Origin: Gemmiger formicilis
GTDB taxonomy: Bacteria; Bacillota; Clostridia; Oscillospirales; Ruminococcaceae
Reading direction: 5' to 3'
NCBI RefSeq assembly: GCF_018784445.1
Contig: NZ_WQOH01000029.1
Span: forward strand, 1-60,834
Length of the DNA: 60,834 bases
In this document: piece after piece, positions 33,567 through 43,068 of the stretch
Layout: every line of letters starts with the position of its first letter
How positions within the stretch are numbered: position 1 is the first letter of the stretch
Notes under the pieces: generated by a model
Seen by the model: only the letters and a program-made list of their open reading frames with translations
Databases searched by the model: none
Told to the model about the DNA's origin: nothing
Made by a program: the position numbers and the translations under genes

Positions 33567-34967
33567 TTATTCGTGGCGTATCGCTTCCAGGGCGCTGATC
33601 TTGACCGCCTTATTTGCGGGCAGGATGCCGGCCACCAGGCCCACCAGCGTGGCGAAAACCAGCGCTGCCAGCATCAGCCAGGGCGGGATAATGGAAATCG
33701 TTCCACCGCCGCCGCCCATGTAGTAGCCGCCGCCCATCAGGCCGGACAGGTCCAGCCCCTGCCCCAGCGTGGACAGGTTGTTCAAAACAAAGCTGGCGAT
33801 CAGACTGATGCCCACCCCGATCAGGCCGCCGATGAAGCCGATGGTTGAGCTTTCCAACAAGAACATCGTGCGGATGTTGCCCAGCTCGCAGCCCAGAACC
33901 TTCATGACGCCGATCTCACGAGTGCGCTCGTAAATCGCCATCGTCATGGTGTTGATGATGTTGATAGCCGCCACCAGCAGCGAGACCGCCGCAATGCCGC
34001 CGAAAATCATCTGGCTGTTCATGACCTGCTTCTGCATTTCCTCGCGCTGCTGATTCATCGAATAGGTGTTCGTGAACCCCAAGTCATGGATGGCTGTTTC
34101 AACGTCGGTGACATTGCTCAAATCATCGACCTTGACATAGACCTGGTCGTAGCTCTTGCTCTCTTCCTTGGTCTTGGTCATGTCATTGTAGATCTTTTGC
34201 AGCATCTTCATGTCCTGGATGCGCAGCACGATACCGCTCTGGGTCCAGTAGCCCTTGGCACCGTCCGGCTCCAGAACGCCCACGATCTCCAATTCCCAGC
34301 TGCGGCTCTTTTCGGTGGAGCCTTCGCCGGTCTTGATGGTCAGGGTCATCTTGTCCTTGTCGATGTCCACAAAGGGCGGCAGCTCTTTACCGTTGGCGTC
34401 GGTCTGGCCCTCGTAACGGTAGCGCTTGGGGCTGTTGTAGCTCTTGCGGGAATCCTGAAAGTTGTACCCGGTGGAACTGCCCACCAGCACCTGCAGCTTG
34501 GTGGCCTTCTCGCTGGCGGGGGTGTTGGTCGGCCAGCTGCCGTTTTGCAGGGCAAAGCCCATCGGCTCCAAGGCCGTGGGGTCAATGCCGATCAGATTGT
34601 AAATATCGGACGTGTAGCGGCCATTGCGCCCGGCTGTAATTTCACCTTCCAGGTTGTAGGCCTGGGCGTAGGGCGTGGCCGCCGCCACATGGGGAATCTG
34701 CTTGATGTTGGCGATCGCGGCATCATCCAGATACAGAGGTTTGCCGTCGCTGCCCATCATCGTGCCATAGCCGTAGATCTGCACCTGGGTCAGGTCGCCC
34801 CAGCTTTGCAGCATTTCCTCGTTGGTTTTGGTCTGGGCGATGCCCAGCGAGATCATCAGCACGACCATACAGGTGCCGATGACGACGCCCACCAACGTCA
34901 GGGCAGTGCGGCCCTTGCGGCGCAGCAGGTTCCGCGCCGACAGGCTGATCTCATCAGATATCTTCAT
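33567..34967 (-). CDS. ABC transporter permease, MacB/FtsX type
   Basis: A 466-residue permease. N-terminal helix about 20-42 follows ARNLLRRKGRTALTLVGVVI. A large extracytoplasmic MacB-PCD-like domain (about 45-330) comes next, then three C-terminal helices with the FtsX signature YERTREIGVMKVLGCELGNI. A Gly-rich extracellular loop (MGGGYYMGGGGGT) lies between the last two helices. I start at ATG 34967 (MKISDEIS); this overlaps the preceding gene by 14 bases, so the two are coupled. With the ATPase at 36.6 kb it forms a MacB-like transporter, whose known roles are export or mechanotransmission rather than import. Confidence 0.9.
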   Translation of the reverse strand: MKISDEISLSARNLLRRKGRTALTLVGVVIGTCMVVLMISLGIAQTKTNEEMLQSWGDLTQVQIYGYGTMMGSDGKPLYLDDAAIANIKQIPHVAAATPYAQAYNLEGEITAGRNGRYTSDIYNLIGIDPTALEPMGFALQNGSWPTNTPASEKATKLQVLVGSSTGYNFQDSRKSYNSPKRYRYEGQTDANGKELPPFVDIDKDKMTLTIKTGEGSTEKSRSWELEIVGVLEPDGAKGYWTQSGIVLRIQDMKMLQKIYNDMTKTKEESKSYDQVYVKVDDLSNVTDVETAIHDLGFTNTYSMNQQREEMQKQVMNSQMIFGGIAAVSLLVAAINIINTMTMAIYERTREIGVMKVLGCELGNIRTMFLLESSTIGFIGGLIGVGISLIASFVLNNLSTLGQGLDLSGLMGGGYYMGGGGGTISIIPPWLMLAALVFATLVGLVAGILPANKAVKISALEAIRHE

Positions 34968-36408
34968 CGCTGTCCTCTGCTTCCAGTGCGGCCAGCGCCT
35001 TGGCCTTCTTGCGCTTGCGGACCACAACCACGATAATCACCACAACGACTACCGCACCGCATACGCCGATGAGCACCCACGCCCACACTGGCATGCCGGT
35101 CTGCTCGGGCTGCACATCGTCCATCGAGGGGTCATAGAAGTCGTCCATGTTCATCTCCTCGGCGCTGACGGAAAAGTCCTTGGAGACGGTCTGCGGGTTG
35201 CCGGAGGCATCCTCATAGTTCAGCGTGATAACGCCGGACACGGTACCCGCGGCGTCGGGGGCGATGTCAAAATCCACGCTGCCCTCGGTGCCGGCGTTCA
35301 GGTTGCCGAGGTACTGGTAGCTGCCCGCGCCCAGATTGGTGCCGGTCAGGCGGGCCTCCAGGTTGGAGACAGGGTTTTTGCCCTTGTTGACGTAAGAAAG
35401 GGTGACGCTGCCGGTGTCGCCGACATAGATCGTGTCGCTGGACAGCTCCAGCTGGCCGACCTCAAAGCGGTTGGGCTGGCTGATAGGCACGGAGATGGTC
35501 GTTGTGCCGGTCACGGCCTTGCCGGTGATAACGCCGGTGCCGCTCATGTTGACGGTAATGTCGGCCACCGTGCCGGTAAAGCCCGCCGACGGCATGACCT
35601 GGAAGGTGATATCCCGCATCTGCTTGGGGGAGATATCGCCCACATACAGGGACAGACTGCCGCTGCTCAGCGAGATATTCTCGGGCAGGGTCAGCGAGAC
35701 GATAACGTCGCTCAGATCCTCGCTGCCGTCGGTGGCGTAGATGCCCAGGGACAGCGGGAACTCGGTGCCCGCCGTGACCTGGTCGCCATAGCTGGATGTG
35801 CGCACCAGCAAATTGGGCGAGGTGGTCTGGTCCTTGTCCACGCACTGGCCCAGCGTCACGCTGAACTGCTGCAGCGGCTTCGAGGTATCGAGATAGGAAA
35901 GGTTGATGGGCAGGGTATTTCCGCCGCCGTTGTAGATGACGTCGCGGAACAAAATGACGTAGCTGTAATAATGATACTGCGCGTTCGCGGTGATTTCCTC
36001 GGGGCTGGCCGAGCCGTTGCGGACATTTTGCAGGCGGGTGGCGTTGGGGTCGTCGTTGTTGTCAAACAGCTGGCCAATCTCGCCGATGCCGGTGTAGGTG
36101 AACACCGCCGAGTTGATGCGGGTGGAGATTTCCTCCGGCTTGACGCAGTAGCGGGCCGAAGCGTGGTCCACGACCTTTAACACGATGTTGATGCGGTCGC
36201 CGACCTCAATGGTCGAAATTTCATTGCCTGCCGTATCGGTGACGGTGTAGGCGGAGACATAGACACCGTCCGAGTTGGTCGCATCGATGGTTGCCGTCGG
36301 CGTGGGGGTGGGGTCAGGTGTAGCGTTCGTTGTATCGTCTGCCAGCACCGGCGCGCACAAAGCCGCCGCCAGCACAAAAGCGGTAAGCAGGGAGAATAGG
36401 CGTTTCAT
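34954..36408 (-). CDS. Secreted, membrane-anchored CARDB/S-layer-like protein of an ABC operon
   Basis: A 484-residue exported protein. Signal peptide 1-23 (cleavage after APVLA), then a Thr/Pro stretch (about 27-40). Extracellular beta-sandwich repeats follow, including a COG1361/CARDB-like block at about 335-425 (VGDTGSVTLSYVNKGKNPVS). One membrane helix (about 443-465) is followed by a short Lys/Arg then acidic cytosolic tail. It lies between ATPase and permease genes and overlaps the permease start. It probably serves as an extracytoplasmic partner of the transporter. The ligand is unknown. Confidence 0.8.
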   Translation of the reverse strand: MKRLFSLLTAFVLAAALCAPVLADDTTNATPDPTPTPTATIDATNSDGVYVSAYTVTDTAGNEISTIEVGDRINIVLKVVDHASARYCVKPEEISTRINSAVFTYTGIGEIGQLFDNNDDPNATRLQNVRNGSASPEEITANAQYHYYSYVILFRDVIYNGGGNTLPINLSYLDTSKPLQQFSVTLGQCVDKDQTTSPNLLVRTSSYGDQVTAGTEFPLSLGIYATDGSEDLSDVIVSLTLPENISLSSGSLSLYVGDISPKQMRDITFQVMPSAGFTGTVADITVNMSGTGVITGKAVTGTTTISVPISQPNRFEVGQLELSSDTIYVGDTGSVTLSYVNKGKNPVSNLEARLTGTNLGAGSYQYLGNLNAGTEGSVDFDIAPDAAGTVSGVITLNYEDASGNPQTVSKDFSVSAEEMNMDDFYDPSMDDVQPEQTGMPVWAWVLIGVCGAVVVVVIIVVVVRKRKKAKALAALEAEDSDEDI

Positions 36409-36432
36409 GTAAGTTTGAACCTCCGTTTTTTC

Positions 36433-36573
36433 TTAGGCTTCCCCCTTGGGGGAAGCTGCCGCCCGCAGGCGGCTGATGAGGGGCGGCCTTGCGGTCATTG
36501 CCCCCTTTTGGGTCGGCTGTGGGGCACGCGCCCCTCATCCGCCCTTCGGGCACCTTCCCCCCAGGGGGAAGGC
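36433..36573. repeat. Large nested-palindrome element inside the ABC operon
   Basis: AGGCTTCCCCCTTGGGGGAAG, GCCGCCCGCAGGCGGC, TGATGAGGGGC on the left; GCCCCTCATCCGCCC and CCCCCCAGGGGGAAGGC on the right. It directly abuts the stop codon of the ATPase gene. Confidence 0.8.
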
Positions 36574-37353
36574 TTATTTTTGTTCCTTCGCCGCTTCTCC
36601 CCCAATATCCAGATCCCCATTCAGATCGGCGAAAAGCGCGTCGCGGTTTTTCTTCTTTGTTTCCTCGTCCTGCACGACATTGGAACAGATCTTGCCGTCC
36701 AAAATCGTCACAATGCGGTCGGCACATTCGGCCAGTTCCGGCTCATGCGTGACCATAACAAACGTTACATGGCTGGTTTTGGACATTTCCAGCATCCGGT
36801 ACAACACCTGCTTGCTCGTGCGGGAATCCAGGTTGCCGGTGGGTTCGTCGGCAAAAATGACCTTGGGGCTGCTGACGAACGCGCGGGCAATGCCGACACG
36901 CTGCTGCTGGCCGCCGCTCATTTCAGTGGGCAGATGGTTGGCGCGGCCCAAAAGCCCCATGGCTTTCAGCTCCTTGCGGGCCTTGGTCAGGCGGGTCTTT
37001 TTGTCCACGCCCTTGAACATCAGCGGCAGGGCCACATTCTCCGCCGCCGTCATCGTGGGCAGCAGGTTGTAGCTCTGGAAGATGAACCCCAAATGCTGCT
37101 GGCGGAACGCGGCCAGCTCGTTCTCGGTCATTTTGCTGATCTCGTGTTTGCCTATGTAGACCTTGCCGGATGTAGGCTTTTCCAGCCCGGCCAGCTGGTT
37201 CAGCAGCGTGGATTTGCCGCTGCCGGATTGGCCGACGATACAGCAGAACTCGCCTTTTTCTATTGATAAGTCGACGTTATTCAGCGCTACAACGCGCTCT
37301 TTGCCGACGGCATAGACCTTGCGCAGTTTCTCTGTATGGATGATAGGTGCCAA
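36574..37353 (-). CDS. ABC transporter ATP-binding protein, MacB/LolD type
   Basis: A 259-residue ATPase. Walker A GQSGSGKSTLLN, Q-loop FIFQSYNLLP, signature MSGGQQQRVGIARAF, Walker B VIFADEPTGNLDS and switch His in VMVTHEPEL are all intact. A charged C-terminal extension (about 220-259) goes beyond the usual length. The start is TTG 37353, because AAGGAGG lies 7 bases before it; the in-frame GTG two codons earlier is only one base from that site. First gene of the operon with the CARDB-like protein and permease. Confidence 0.92.
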   Translation of the reverse strand: MAPIIHTEKLRKVYAVGKERVVALNNVDLSIEKGEFCCIVGQSGSGKSTLLNQLAGLEKPTSGKVYIGKHEISKMTENELAAFRQQHLGFIFQSYNLLPTMTAAENVALPLMFKGVDKKTRLTKARKELKAMGLLGRANHLPTEMSGGQQQRVGIARAFVSSPKVIFADEPTGNLDSRTSKQVLYRMLEMSKTSHVTFVMVTHEPELAECADRIVTILDGKICSNVVQDEETKKKNRDALFADLNGDLDIGGEAAKEQK

Positions 37354-37446
37354 GCGCACACCTCCTTATAGCAGTATACAACAGATTGTACCATATTTCG
37401 ACGAAAAGTGGAAGATGGGGAGTTGTAAAAAGTTTGCGAAGCATAT

Positions 37447-37510
37447 GTAGGGGCCGGGCATATCCGGCCGCCGCAATGCCCCGCGGCGGCCAGAGGACTG
37501 GCCGCCCTAC
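37447..37510. repeat. REPIN-like inverted pair before trmO
   Basis: GTAGGGGCCGGGCATATCC.. at the left and GGCCAGAGGACTGGCCGCCC then TAC at the right, with GCGGCGG between. A hybrid of the REP type and a second palindrome type also seen at 42.2-42.3 kb. Confidence 0.6.
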
Positions 37511-37567
37511 TTCCCTTTTTTCTCTCTTTCCTATATAATAGACGGTAACAAGGGGGCAAATGTTACT

Positions 37568-38245
37568 ATGGACTACACAATTCATCCCATCGCAACCATC
37601 CACACGGATTTTGCCGATAAATTCGGCATACCGCGGCAGAGCGGACTGGTGCCGGAACTGACGGCCCGCATCGTGTTCGAGCCGGAATACCGCGACCCCA
37701 ACGCCCTTGTGGGCATCGAGGGCTACGACCGGCTTTGGCTCATCTGGCAGTTTTCCACCGTGGCGGCCGAGTACGCTGCGGGCAAAAGCTGGCGGCCCAC
37801 CGTGCGCCCGCCGCGCCTGGGCGGCAACGAGCGGCGGGGTGTGTTCGCCACACGCAGCCCCTACCGCCCCAACGCCCTGGGCCTGTCCTGCGTTGAGCTG
37901 GCGGGTGTCGAGAACGGCGAGCTGATCGTGCGCGGCGCGGACCTTTTGGACGGCACGCCGATTTTCGACATCAAACCCTACCTGCCCTACGTGGACGCCC
38001 ACCCCGACGCCCGCGGCGGCTTTACCGACACGACGAAAGAGTATGCCCTGCAAGTGGAATGCCCCGATACCCTTTTGTGCAAAGTGCCGGAGGAAAAGCG
38101 CACCGCCCTGCTGGGCGTGCTGAAGAACGACCCCCGCCCCGCCTACCAACACGACCCGGAGCGGGTGTACGCGCTGGATTTTGGGGGCAATAACGTAAAA
38201 TTCACCGTGGCGGGGGATGTGCTGACCGTGACGGAAATTTCCTGA
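37568..38245 (+). CDS. trmO: tRNA (N6-threonylcarbamoyladenosine37-N6)-methyltransferase TrmO
   Basis: A 225-residue SAM-dependent enzyme of the TsaA/VirR family that N6-methylates t6A37 in certain tRNAs. The signature RRGVFATRSPYRPNALGLS is at about 94-112, and DGTPIFDIKPYLPYVDA follows near 136-152. The C-terminal part (ARGGFTD... AYQHDPERVYAL) is also typical. Single gene with GGGGG at the ribosome-binding position; a TATAAT lies at 37534-37539 without a good -35. Divergent from the ABC operon. Confidence 0.9.
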   Translation: MDYTIHPIATIHTDFADKFGIPRQSGLVPELTARIVFEPEYRDPNALVGIEGYDRLWLIWQFSTVAAEYAAGKSWRPTVRPPRLGGNERRGVFATRSPYRPNALGLSCVELAGVENGELIVRGADLLDGTPIFDIKPYLPYVDAHPDARGGFTDTTKEYALQVECPDTLLCKVPEEKRTALLGVLKNDPRPAYQHDPERVYALDFGGNNVKFTVAGDVLTVTEIS

Positions 38246-38370
38246 AAAATTCCGCAATATGGAACGATATCCCATAAATCGTACTGCAAAACACCCTAAA
38301 ATCCGCCTGGTTCGTCACTATGGTCAAAATGCACACAACGACTCTAAAAATCTGTGCAACTTTCTGAACA

Positions 38371-38398
38371 AAACCCCTTTACGAAAAAGGGGGTTTTT
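38371..38398 (+). terminator. Terminator between trmO and nifJ
   Basis: AAAACCCCTTT / AAAGGGGGTTTTT hairpin with T run. The gap 38246-38544 otherwise holds the nifJ promoter region. Confidence 0.75.
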
Positions 38399-38401
38399 GG
38401 T

Positions 38402-38513
38402 ACAATAAAGCTATGCAAAAGCGTTTATCTGGAACTATGCCCGGAGCAACATTGGGGCACGTGCCAGGCAGCGCTGGATTTGTGCGGCCCTGACAACCGC
38501 ACAGCTCTATAAT
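38402..38513 (+). promoter_or_regulatory. nifJ upstream region: possible -10 elements and a leader hairpin
   Basis: TACAAT at 38402-38407 and TATAAT at 38508-38513 are candidate -10 boxes, both without a clear -35. Between them TGTGCGG (38481-38487) pairs with CCGCACA (38497-38503), giving a hairpin close to the AGGAGG-like site. Which promoter is used cannot be decided. Confidence 0.35.
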
Positions 38514-38544
38514 GCAAAACTCTAATAAAAACGGAGGAAAGAAA

Positions 38545-41500
38545 ATGCCCAGAGCTAAACAGTCTATGGACGGCAATACCGCCGCGGCGCACGTAGCTTA
38601 TGCGTTCACCGATGTGGCTGCCATCTACCCCATCACCCCCTCCAGCCCCATGGCCGACACCGTTGACCAGTGGAGTGCTGCAGGCCTGAAGAACATCTTT
38701 GGCAACCAGGTCAAGGTCGTCGAGATGGAGTCCGAGGCCGGCGCCGCAGGCGCTGTCCACGGTTCTCTCGGTACCGGTGCTATCACCACCACCTTTACCG
38801 CTTCCCAGGGTCTTTTGCTGATGATCCCCAACATGTACAAGATCGCCGCTGAGCAGCTGCCCTGCGTCTTCGACGTTTCTGCCCGTACCGTTGCTACCCA
38901 GTCCCTGAACATCTTCGGTGACCACAGCGACGTTATGGCTGTTCGTCAGACCGGCTTTGCCATGCTGGCCGAGAGCAACCCCCAGGAGGTCATGGACCTG
39001 TCCCCTGTTGCTCACCTGTCCGCTATCGAGGGTCACGTTCCCTTCGTGAACTTCTTCGATGGTTTCCGTACCTCTCACGAGATCCAGAAGATCGAGAAGT
39101 GGGACTACGAGGACCTGAAGGAAATGTGCAACATGGAGGCTGTCGAGGCGTTCCGTGCCAAGGCCCTGAACCCCGAGCACCCCAAGATGCGCGGCTCTCA
39201 CGAGAACGGCGACGTCTTCTTCCAGCATCGTGAGGCCTGCAACCCCGCTTACGAGGCTCTGCCTGCCGTTGTTGAGAAGTACATGGCCAAGATCAACGAG
39301 AAGCTGGGCACCAACTACGACCTGTTCAACTACTACGGCGCCGAGGACGCTGACCGCGTCATCATCGCTATGGGCTCCATCTGCGACGTTGCAGAGGAAG
39401 TTGTTGACTACCTGACCGCCAAGGGCGAGAAGGTCGGCCTGGTCCTGGTCCGCCTGTATCGTCCCTGGGTCTCTTCCGCTCTGCTGAAGGTCCTGCCCAA
39501 GACCGTCAAGAAGATCGCCGTTCTGGACCGCACCAAGGAGCCCGGCTCCCTGGGCGAGCCCCTGTACCTGGATGTCGCCACCACCCTGCGTGAGGCCGGC
39601 ATGAACGACGTCGTCCTGACCGGCGGCCGCTACGGCCTGGGTTCCAAGGACACCCCGCCGTCCAGCGTCTTTGCTATCTACACCGAGCTGGAGAAGGATG
39701 CCCCGAAGCCCCGCTTCACCATCGGCATCACCGACGACGTGACCAACCTCAGCCTGCCTGAGGTCAAGCCCGCTCCCATCACCTCCGCCCCCGGCACCAA
39801 GGAGTGCAAGTTCTGGGGCCTGGGCGGTGACGGTACCGTCGGCGCCAACAAGAACTCCACCAAGATCATCGGCGACCATACTGACAAGTACATTCAGGCT
39901 TACTTCCAGTATGACTCCAAGAAGACCGGCGGTGTCACCATCAGCCACCTGCGTTTCGGCGACAAGCCCATCCGCAGCCCCTACTACATCAACCAGGCTG
40001 ACTTCGTTGCCTGCCACAACCCCGCTTACATCCACATGGGCATGAAGATGGTCCAGGACGTCAAGCCGGGCGGTGTCTTCATGATCAACTGCCAGTGGAC
40101 CGATGCCGAGCTGGATGAGCACCTGAACGCTGCCGACAAGAAGTACATTGCCGACAACAACATTCAGCTGTACACCATCAACGCTATCGATAAGGCTATC
40201 GAGATCGGCATGGGCAAGCGCACCAACACCATCCTGCAGTCCGCCTTCTTCAAGCTGGCCGACGTCATGCCCATCGACGATGCTGTCGAGTACATGAAGG
40301 CCGCCGCCAAGAAGAGCTACGGCAAGAAGGGCGACGCTGTTGTCCAGATGAACTGGAAGGCTATCGACGCCGGCCTGGACGCTGTCCATAAGGTCGAGGT
40401 CCCCGCTTCCTGGTCCAACCCCGCTGCTGACCCGGCTCCGAAGGCCCTGAAGGGACCCGAGGCTCTGGTCAAGCAGATCCGTGACGTTATGGAGCCCATC
40501 GCTCGTATGGACGGCGACAGCCTGCCTGTTTCCGCCTTCGAGGGCAACGTCAACGGCGAGTGGGAGCAGGGTGCTTCCGCTTACGAGAAGCGCGGCACCG
40601 CTGTCATGGTTCCCGAGTGGAACGCTGAGAAGTGCATCCAGTGCAACCAGTGTGCCTTCGTCTGCTCTCATGCCACCATCCGTCCGTTCTGCCTGACCGC
40701 TGATGAGGCCGCCGCTGCTCCCGAGAGCACCAAGCTGGCCGACACCAAGCCCAAGGCAAGCGCGTACAAGTTCACCATGGCTGTGTCTCCTCTGGACTGC
40801 ATGGGCTGCGGCGAGTGCGTCACCGTCTGCCCGACTGCTGCTATCGAAATGAAGCCGCAGGAGAGCCAGGCCGACCAGCAGGCTGCTTTCGACTACTGCG
40901 TCGAGAACATCCGCAAGAAGGACAACATCCCCGGCGTTGTTTCCGAGGTCTCTGTCAAGGGTTCTCAGTTCAACCAGCCGCTGCTTGAGTTCTCCGGCTC
41001 CTGCGCAGGCTGCGCCGAGACTTCTTACGCCCGCCTGATCACTCAGCTGTTCGGCGAGAAGATGTTCATCTCCAACGCTACCGGCTGCTCCTCCATTTGG
41101 GGCGGTACCGCTTCTATCAGCCCGTACACCACCAACAAGGCTTCCGGCCACGGTCCCGCTTGGATCAACTCCCTGTTCGAGGACAACGCCGAGCACGGCC
41201 TGGGCATGCAGATCGGTTACGAGACTGTCCGTGAGAACCTGATCACCAAGGTCGAGGCTCTGAAGGGCAAGTCCGCTGACCTGGATGCTGCCATCGAGAA
41301 GTTCCTGGAGACCAAGAACAACACCAAGGCCAACGACGCTCCCGCCAAGGCTCTGGTCGCTGCTCTCGAGGCCGACGGCAGTGCCGAGGCTGCTGAGATC
41401 CTGAAGGATAAGCAGTACCTGGCCAAGAAGAGCTTCTGGATCTTCGGCGGCGACGGCTGGGCATACGATATCGGTTACGGCGGTCTGGATCACGTCCTGG

Positions 41501-42084
41501 CTTCCGGCCACGATGTCAACGTCATGGTCTTCGACACCGAGATGTACTCCAACACCGGCGGACAGGCTTCCAAGGCCTCCAACATCGGTGAGGTCTGCCA
41601 GTTCGCTGCTGCCGGTAAGGAGATCAGCAAGAAGTCTCTGGCTGAGATCTGCATGACCTACGGCTATATCTATGTTGCCCAGATCGCTCTGGGTGCCAAC
41701 ATGGCCCAGGCTGTCAAGGTCATCGCCGAGGCTGAGGCTTATCCCGGCCCCTCCCTCATCATCGGCTACGCTCCCTGCGAGCTGCACGGTGTCAAGGGCG
41801 GCATGACCAACTGCCAGAACGAGATGAAGAAGGCTGTTGCTGCCGGTTACTGGAACCTGTTCAGCTTCAACCCCGCTGCCAAGGCAGAGGGCAAGAACCC
41901 CTTCACCCTGACCTCCAAGGCTGGCGATATGTCCAAGTATCAGGACTTCCTGGCCAACGAGACTCGTTACAGCCGTCTGGCTCGCGCCTTCCCGGATCGC
42001 GCCAAGGCTCTGTTCGAGAAGAACCAGGCTGCCGCCGATGCCCGTTACGAGCATCTGACCAAGCTGGTCGACCTGTACAAGTAA
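38545..42084 (+). CDS. nifJ: Pyruvate:ferredoxin (flavodoxin) oxidoreductase
   Basis: A 1179-residue single-chain PFOR that converts pyruvate and CoA to acetyl-CoA, CO2 and reduced ferredoxin. Order: pyrimidine-binding domain from the N terminus (IYPITPSSPMAD), gamma domain in the middle, two [4Fe-4S] motifs CIQCNQCAFVC and CMGCGECVTVC, then the thiamine-diphosphate domain with a third cluster Cys pair (SGSCAGCAETSY) and GDGWAYDIGYGG. DTEMYSNTGGQ is the diphosphate motif. Full length. Start ATG 38545 (MPRAKQSMDG) with CGGAGG. Codon choice is extremely biased (GCT, CTG, AAG, GAG), a mark of high expression in this anaerobe. Confidence 0.98.
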   Translation: MPRAKQSMDGNTAAAHVAYAFTDVAAIYPITPSSPMADTVDQWSAAGLKNIFGNQVKVVEMESEAGAAGAVHGSLGTGAITTTFTASQGLLLMIPNMYKIAAEQLPCVFDVSARTVATQSLNIFGDHSDVMAVRQTGFAMLAESNPQEVMDLSPVAHLSAIEGHVPFVNFFDGFRTSHEIQKIEKWDYEDLKEMCNMEAVEAFRAKALNPEHPKMRGSHENGDVFFQHREACNPAYEALPAVVEKYMAKINEKLGTNYDLFNYYGAEDADRVIIAMGSICDVAEEVVDYLTAKGEKVGLVLVRLYRPWVSSALLKVLPKTVKKIAVLDRTKEPGSLGEPLYLDVATTLREAGMNDVVLTGGRYGLGSKDTPPSSVFAIYTELEKDAPKPRFTIGITDDVTNLSLPEVKPAPITSAPGTKECKFWGLGGDGTVGANKNSTKIIGDHTDKYIQAYFQYDSKKTGGVTISHLRFGDKPIRSPYYINQADFVACHNPAYIHMGMKMVQDVKPGGVFMINCQWTDAELDEHLNAADKKYIADNNIQLYTINAIDKAIEIGMGKRTNTILQSAFFKLADVMPIDDAVEYMKAAAKKSYGKKGDAVVQMNWKAIDAGLDAVHKVEVPASWSNPAADPAPKALKGPEALVKQIRDVMEPIARMDGDSLPVSAFEGNVNGEWEQGASAYEKRGTAVMVPEWNAEKCIQCNQCAFVCSHATIRPFCLTADEAAAAPESTKLADTKPKASAYKFTMAVSPLDCMGCGECVTVCPTAAIEMKPQESQADQQAAFDYCVENIRKKDNIPGVVSEVSVKGSQFNQPLLEFSGSCAGCAETSYARLITQLFGEKMFISNATGCSSIWGGTASISPYTTNKASGHGPAWINSLFEDNAEHGLGMQIGYETVRENLITKVEALKGKSADLDAAIEKFLETKNNTKANDAPAKALVAALEADGSAEAAEILKDKQYLAKKSFWIFGGDGWAYDIGYGGLDHVLASGHDVNVMVFDTEMYSNTGGQASKASNIGEVCQFAAAGKEISKKSLAEICMTYGYIYVAQIALGANMAQAVKVIAEAEAYPGPSLIIGYAPCELHGVKGGMTNCQNEMKKAVAAGYWNLFSFNPAAKAEGKNPFTLTSKAGDMSKYQDFLANETRYSRLARAFPDRAKALFEKNQAAADARYEHLTKLVDLYK

Positions 42085-42106
42085 TTTGTAAGGTAGCATA
42101 AAAATT

Positions 42107-42140
42107 GCGCCCCACGCTGCAAAGCGTGGGGCGCTTTTTT
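42107..42140 (+). terminator. Terminator of nifJ
   Basis: GCGCCCCACGC / GCGTGGGGCGC perfect 11-base stem, TGCAAA loop, then TTTTTT. Confidence 0.95.
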
Positions 42141-42153
42141 GTTGGGCGGGGAT

Positions 42154-42312
42154 GTAGGGGCCGGGCATGCCCGGCCCGCAGCTTTTTCATCGCATCCCTT
42201 TTATAATTTGCATTGTAGAGAGGGGTCTTGACCCCTCCGCGGCAGGCAGAGGACTGCCCGCCCTACAAGGTGAAGGTCCGTAGGGCGGCCAGCCCTCTGG
42301 CCGCCGCCCCCA
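42154..42312. repeat. Palindrome-rich intergenic stretch
   Basis: A REP unit (42154-42179), AGGGGTCTTGACCCCT (about 42222-42237), GGCAGGCAGAGGACTGCCCGCC to 42262, and GGCGGCCAGCCCTCTGGCCGCC (about 42284-42305). No gene fits this 238-base gap. Confidence 0.6.
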
Positions 42313-42322
42313 CAATATTGCA

Positions 42323-42970
42323 TCACACCGGCCTCAGCACCAGCTCCAATCCGCCTTTCCCCCAGCCGAAATCGGCGGCCGCATACCCGCGCTCCAACAC
42401 GCGGGGCAGCGCCGGGTCGGCCAAATGGCAGCGGCGCAGCGGGTCACGCCATTGGGCTAACCCCCGCGCTGAAAAAATCAACATCTGGTCGGCCCCGGCC
42501 ATCGGGCGCATCCCGCGCAGGGTCAGTCCAGTGGAGAGATACTGCGCACACAGGTCATCACACGCCTCCGGGTGTTCCAAGTCCAGCGGCAGCACGGCCC
42601 AGACGTGGTAGCTGGCATAGCGCTCGGTGGCCCAGCGCAGCGCCAACCGCAGAAAATGCCGCAGCTGCGTGTAATCGCTGCGCAGCACCGGAGGCGTCAG
42701 CACCGCGCCCTGGCCGTCGGCCCCATAACCGGCGGCCCGCAGGCTGGTGGGAAGCGGGTCGTCCGCATAGAGTGGCAGCAGCGCGGCGGCGGCCTGCAAT
42801 TCCCCCTGCCCGGCGTAATCCCCCACGATCTGACCTTCCTCCAGCGCCGGATGCAGGCTGGGCAGCAGCGGCAGCCCGGTATCCCCGGTCAGCTCCCGCA
42901 GAGCCCCGGCGTGGCTGGCGGTCAGTACGCGGGCGTCAAAAGTGTTGGTACGTTCCAAAGTTTGCAGCAT
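42323..42970 (-). CDS. Conserved-looking protein of unknown function
   Basis: A 215-residue protein I do not recognise. It has no signal peptide or membrane helix. The pattern of alternating strands and helices (GELQAAAALLPLYADD, SYHVWAVLPLDLEHPEA, GADQMLIF) is loosely reminiscent of an acetyltransferase-like fold, but no GNAT motif is clear. A good GGAGGG site lies 9 bases before ATG 42970, and codon use matches the neighbourhood, so it is probably a real gene. It stands alone. Confidence 0.6.
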   Translation of the reverse strand: MLQTLERTNTFDARVLTASHAGALRELTGDTGLPLLPSLHPALEEGQIVGDYAGQGELQAAAALLPLYADDPLPTSLRAAGYGADGQGAVLTPPVLRSDYTQLRHFLRLALRWATERYASYHVWAVLPLDLEHPEACDDLCAQYLSTGLTLRGMRPMAGADQMLIFSARGLAQWRDPLRRCHLADPALPRVLERGYAAADFGWGKGGLELVLRPV

Positions 42971-43029
42971 AAGTAAAATTCCCTCCGTAAAAAGTCATTA
43001 CAGACCTTATTGTAAGGTACGGCGGGCAT

Positions 43030-43068
43030 AAAAAATGTCGCATCCCGGGGTGGGATGCGGCATTTTTT
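43030..43068. terminator. Bidirectional terminator
   Basis: AAAAAATG.CGCATCCC / GGGATGCG.CATTTTTT hairpin with T runs on both strands. It ends the 43.2-44 kb gene pair on the minus strand. Confidence 0.85.

Noticed and set aside
38425-42168. A 1247-codon open frame on the minus strand opposite nifJ
   Set aside because: It mirrors the biased codon use of nifJ, which avoids codons whose complements are stops. The implied protein is low-complexity (Leu, Gly, Val, Asp) with no recognisable domain.
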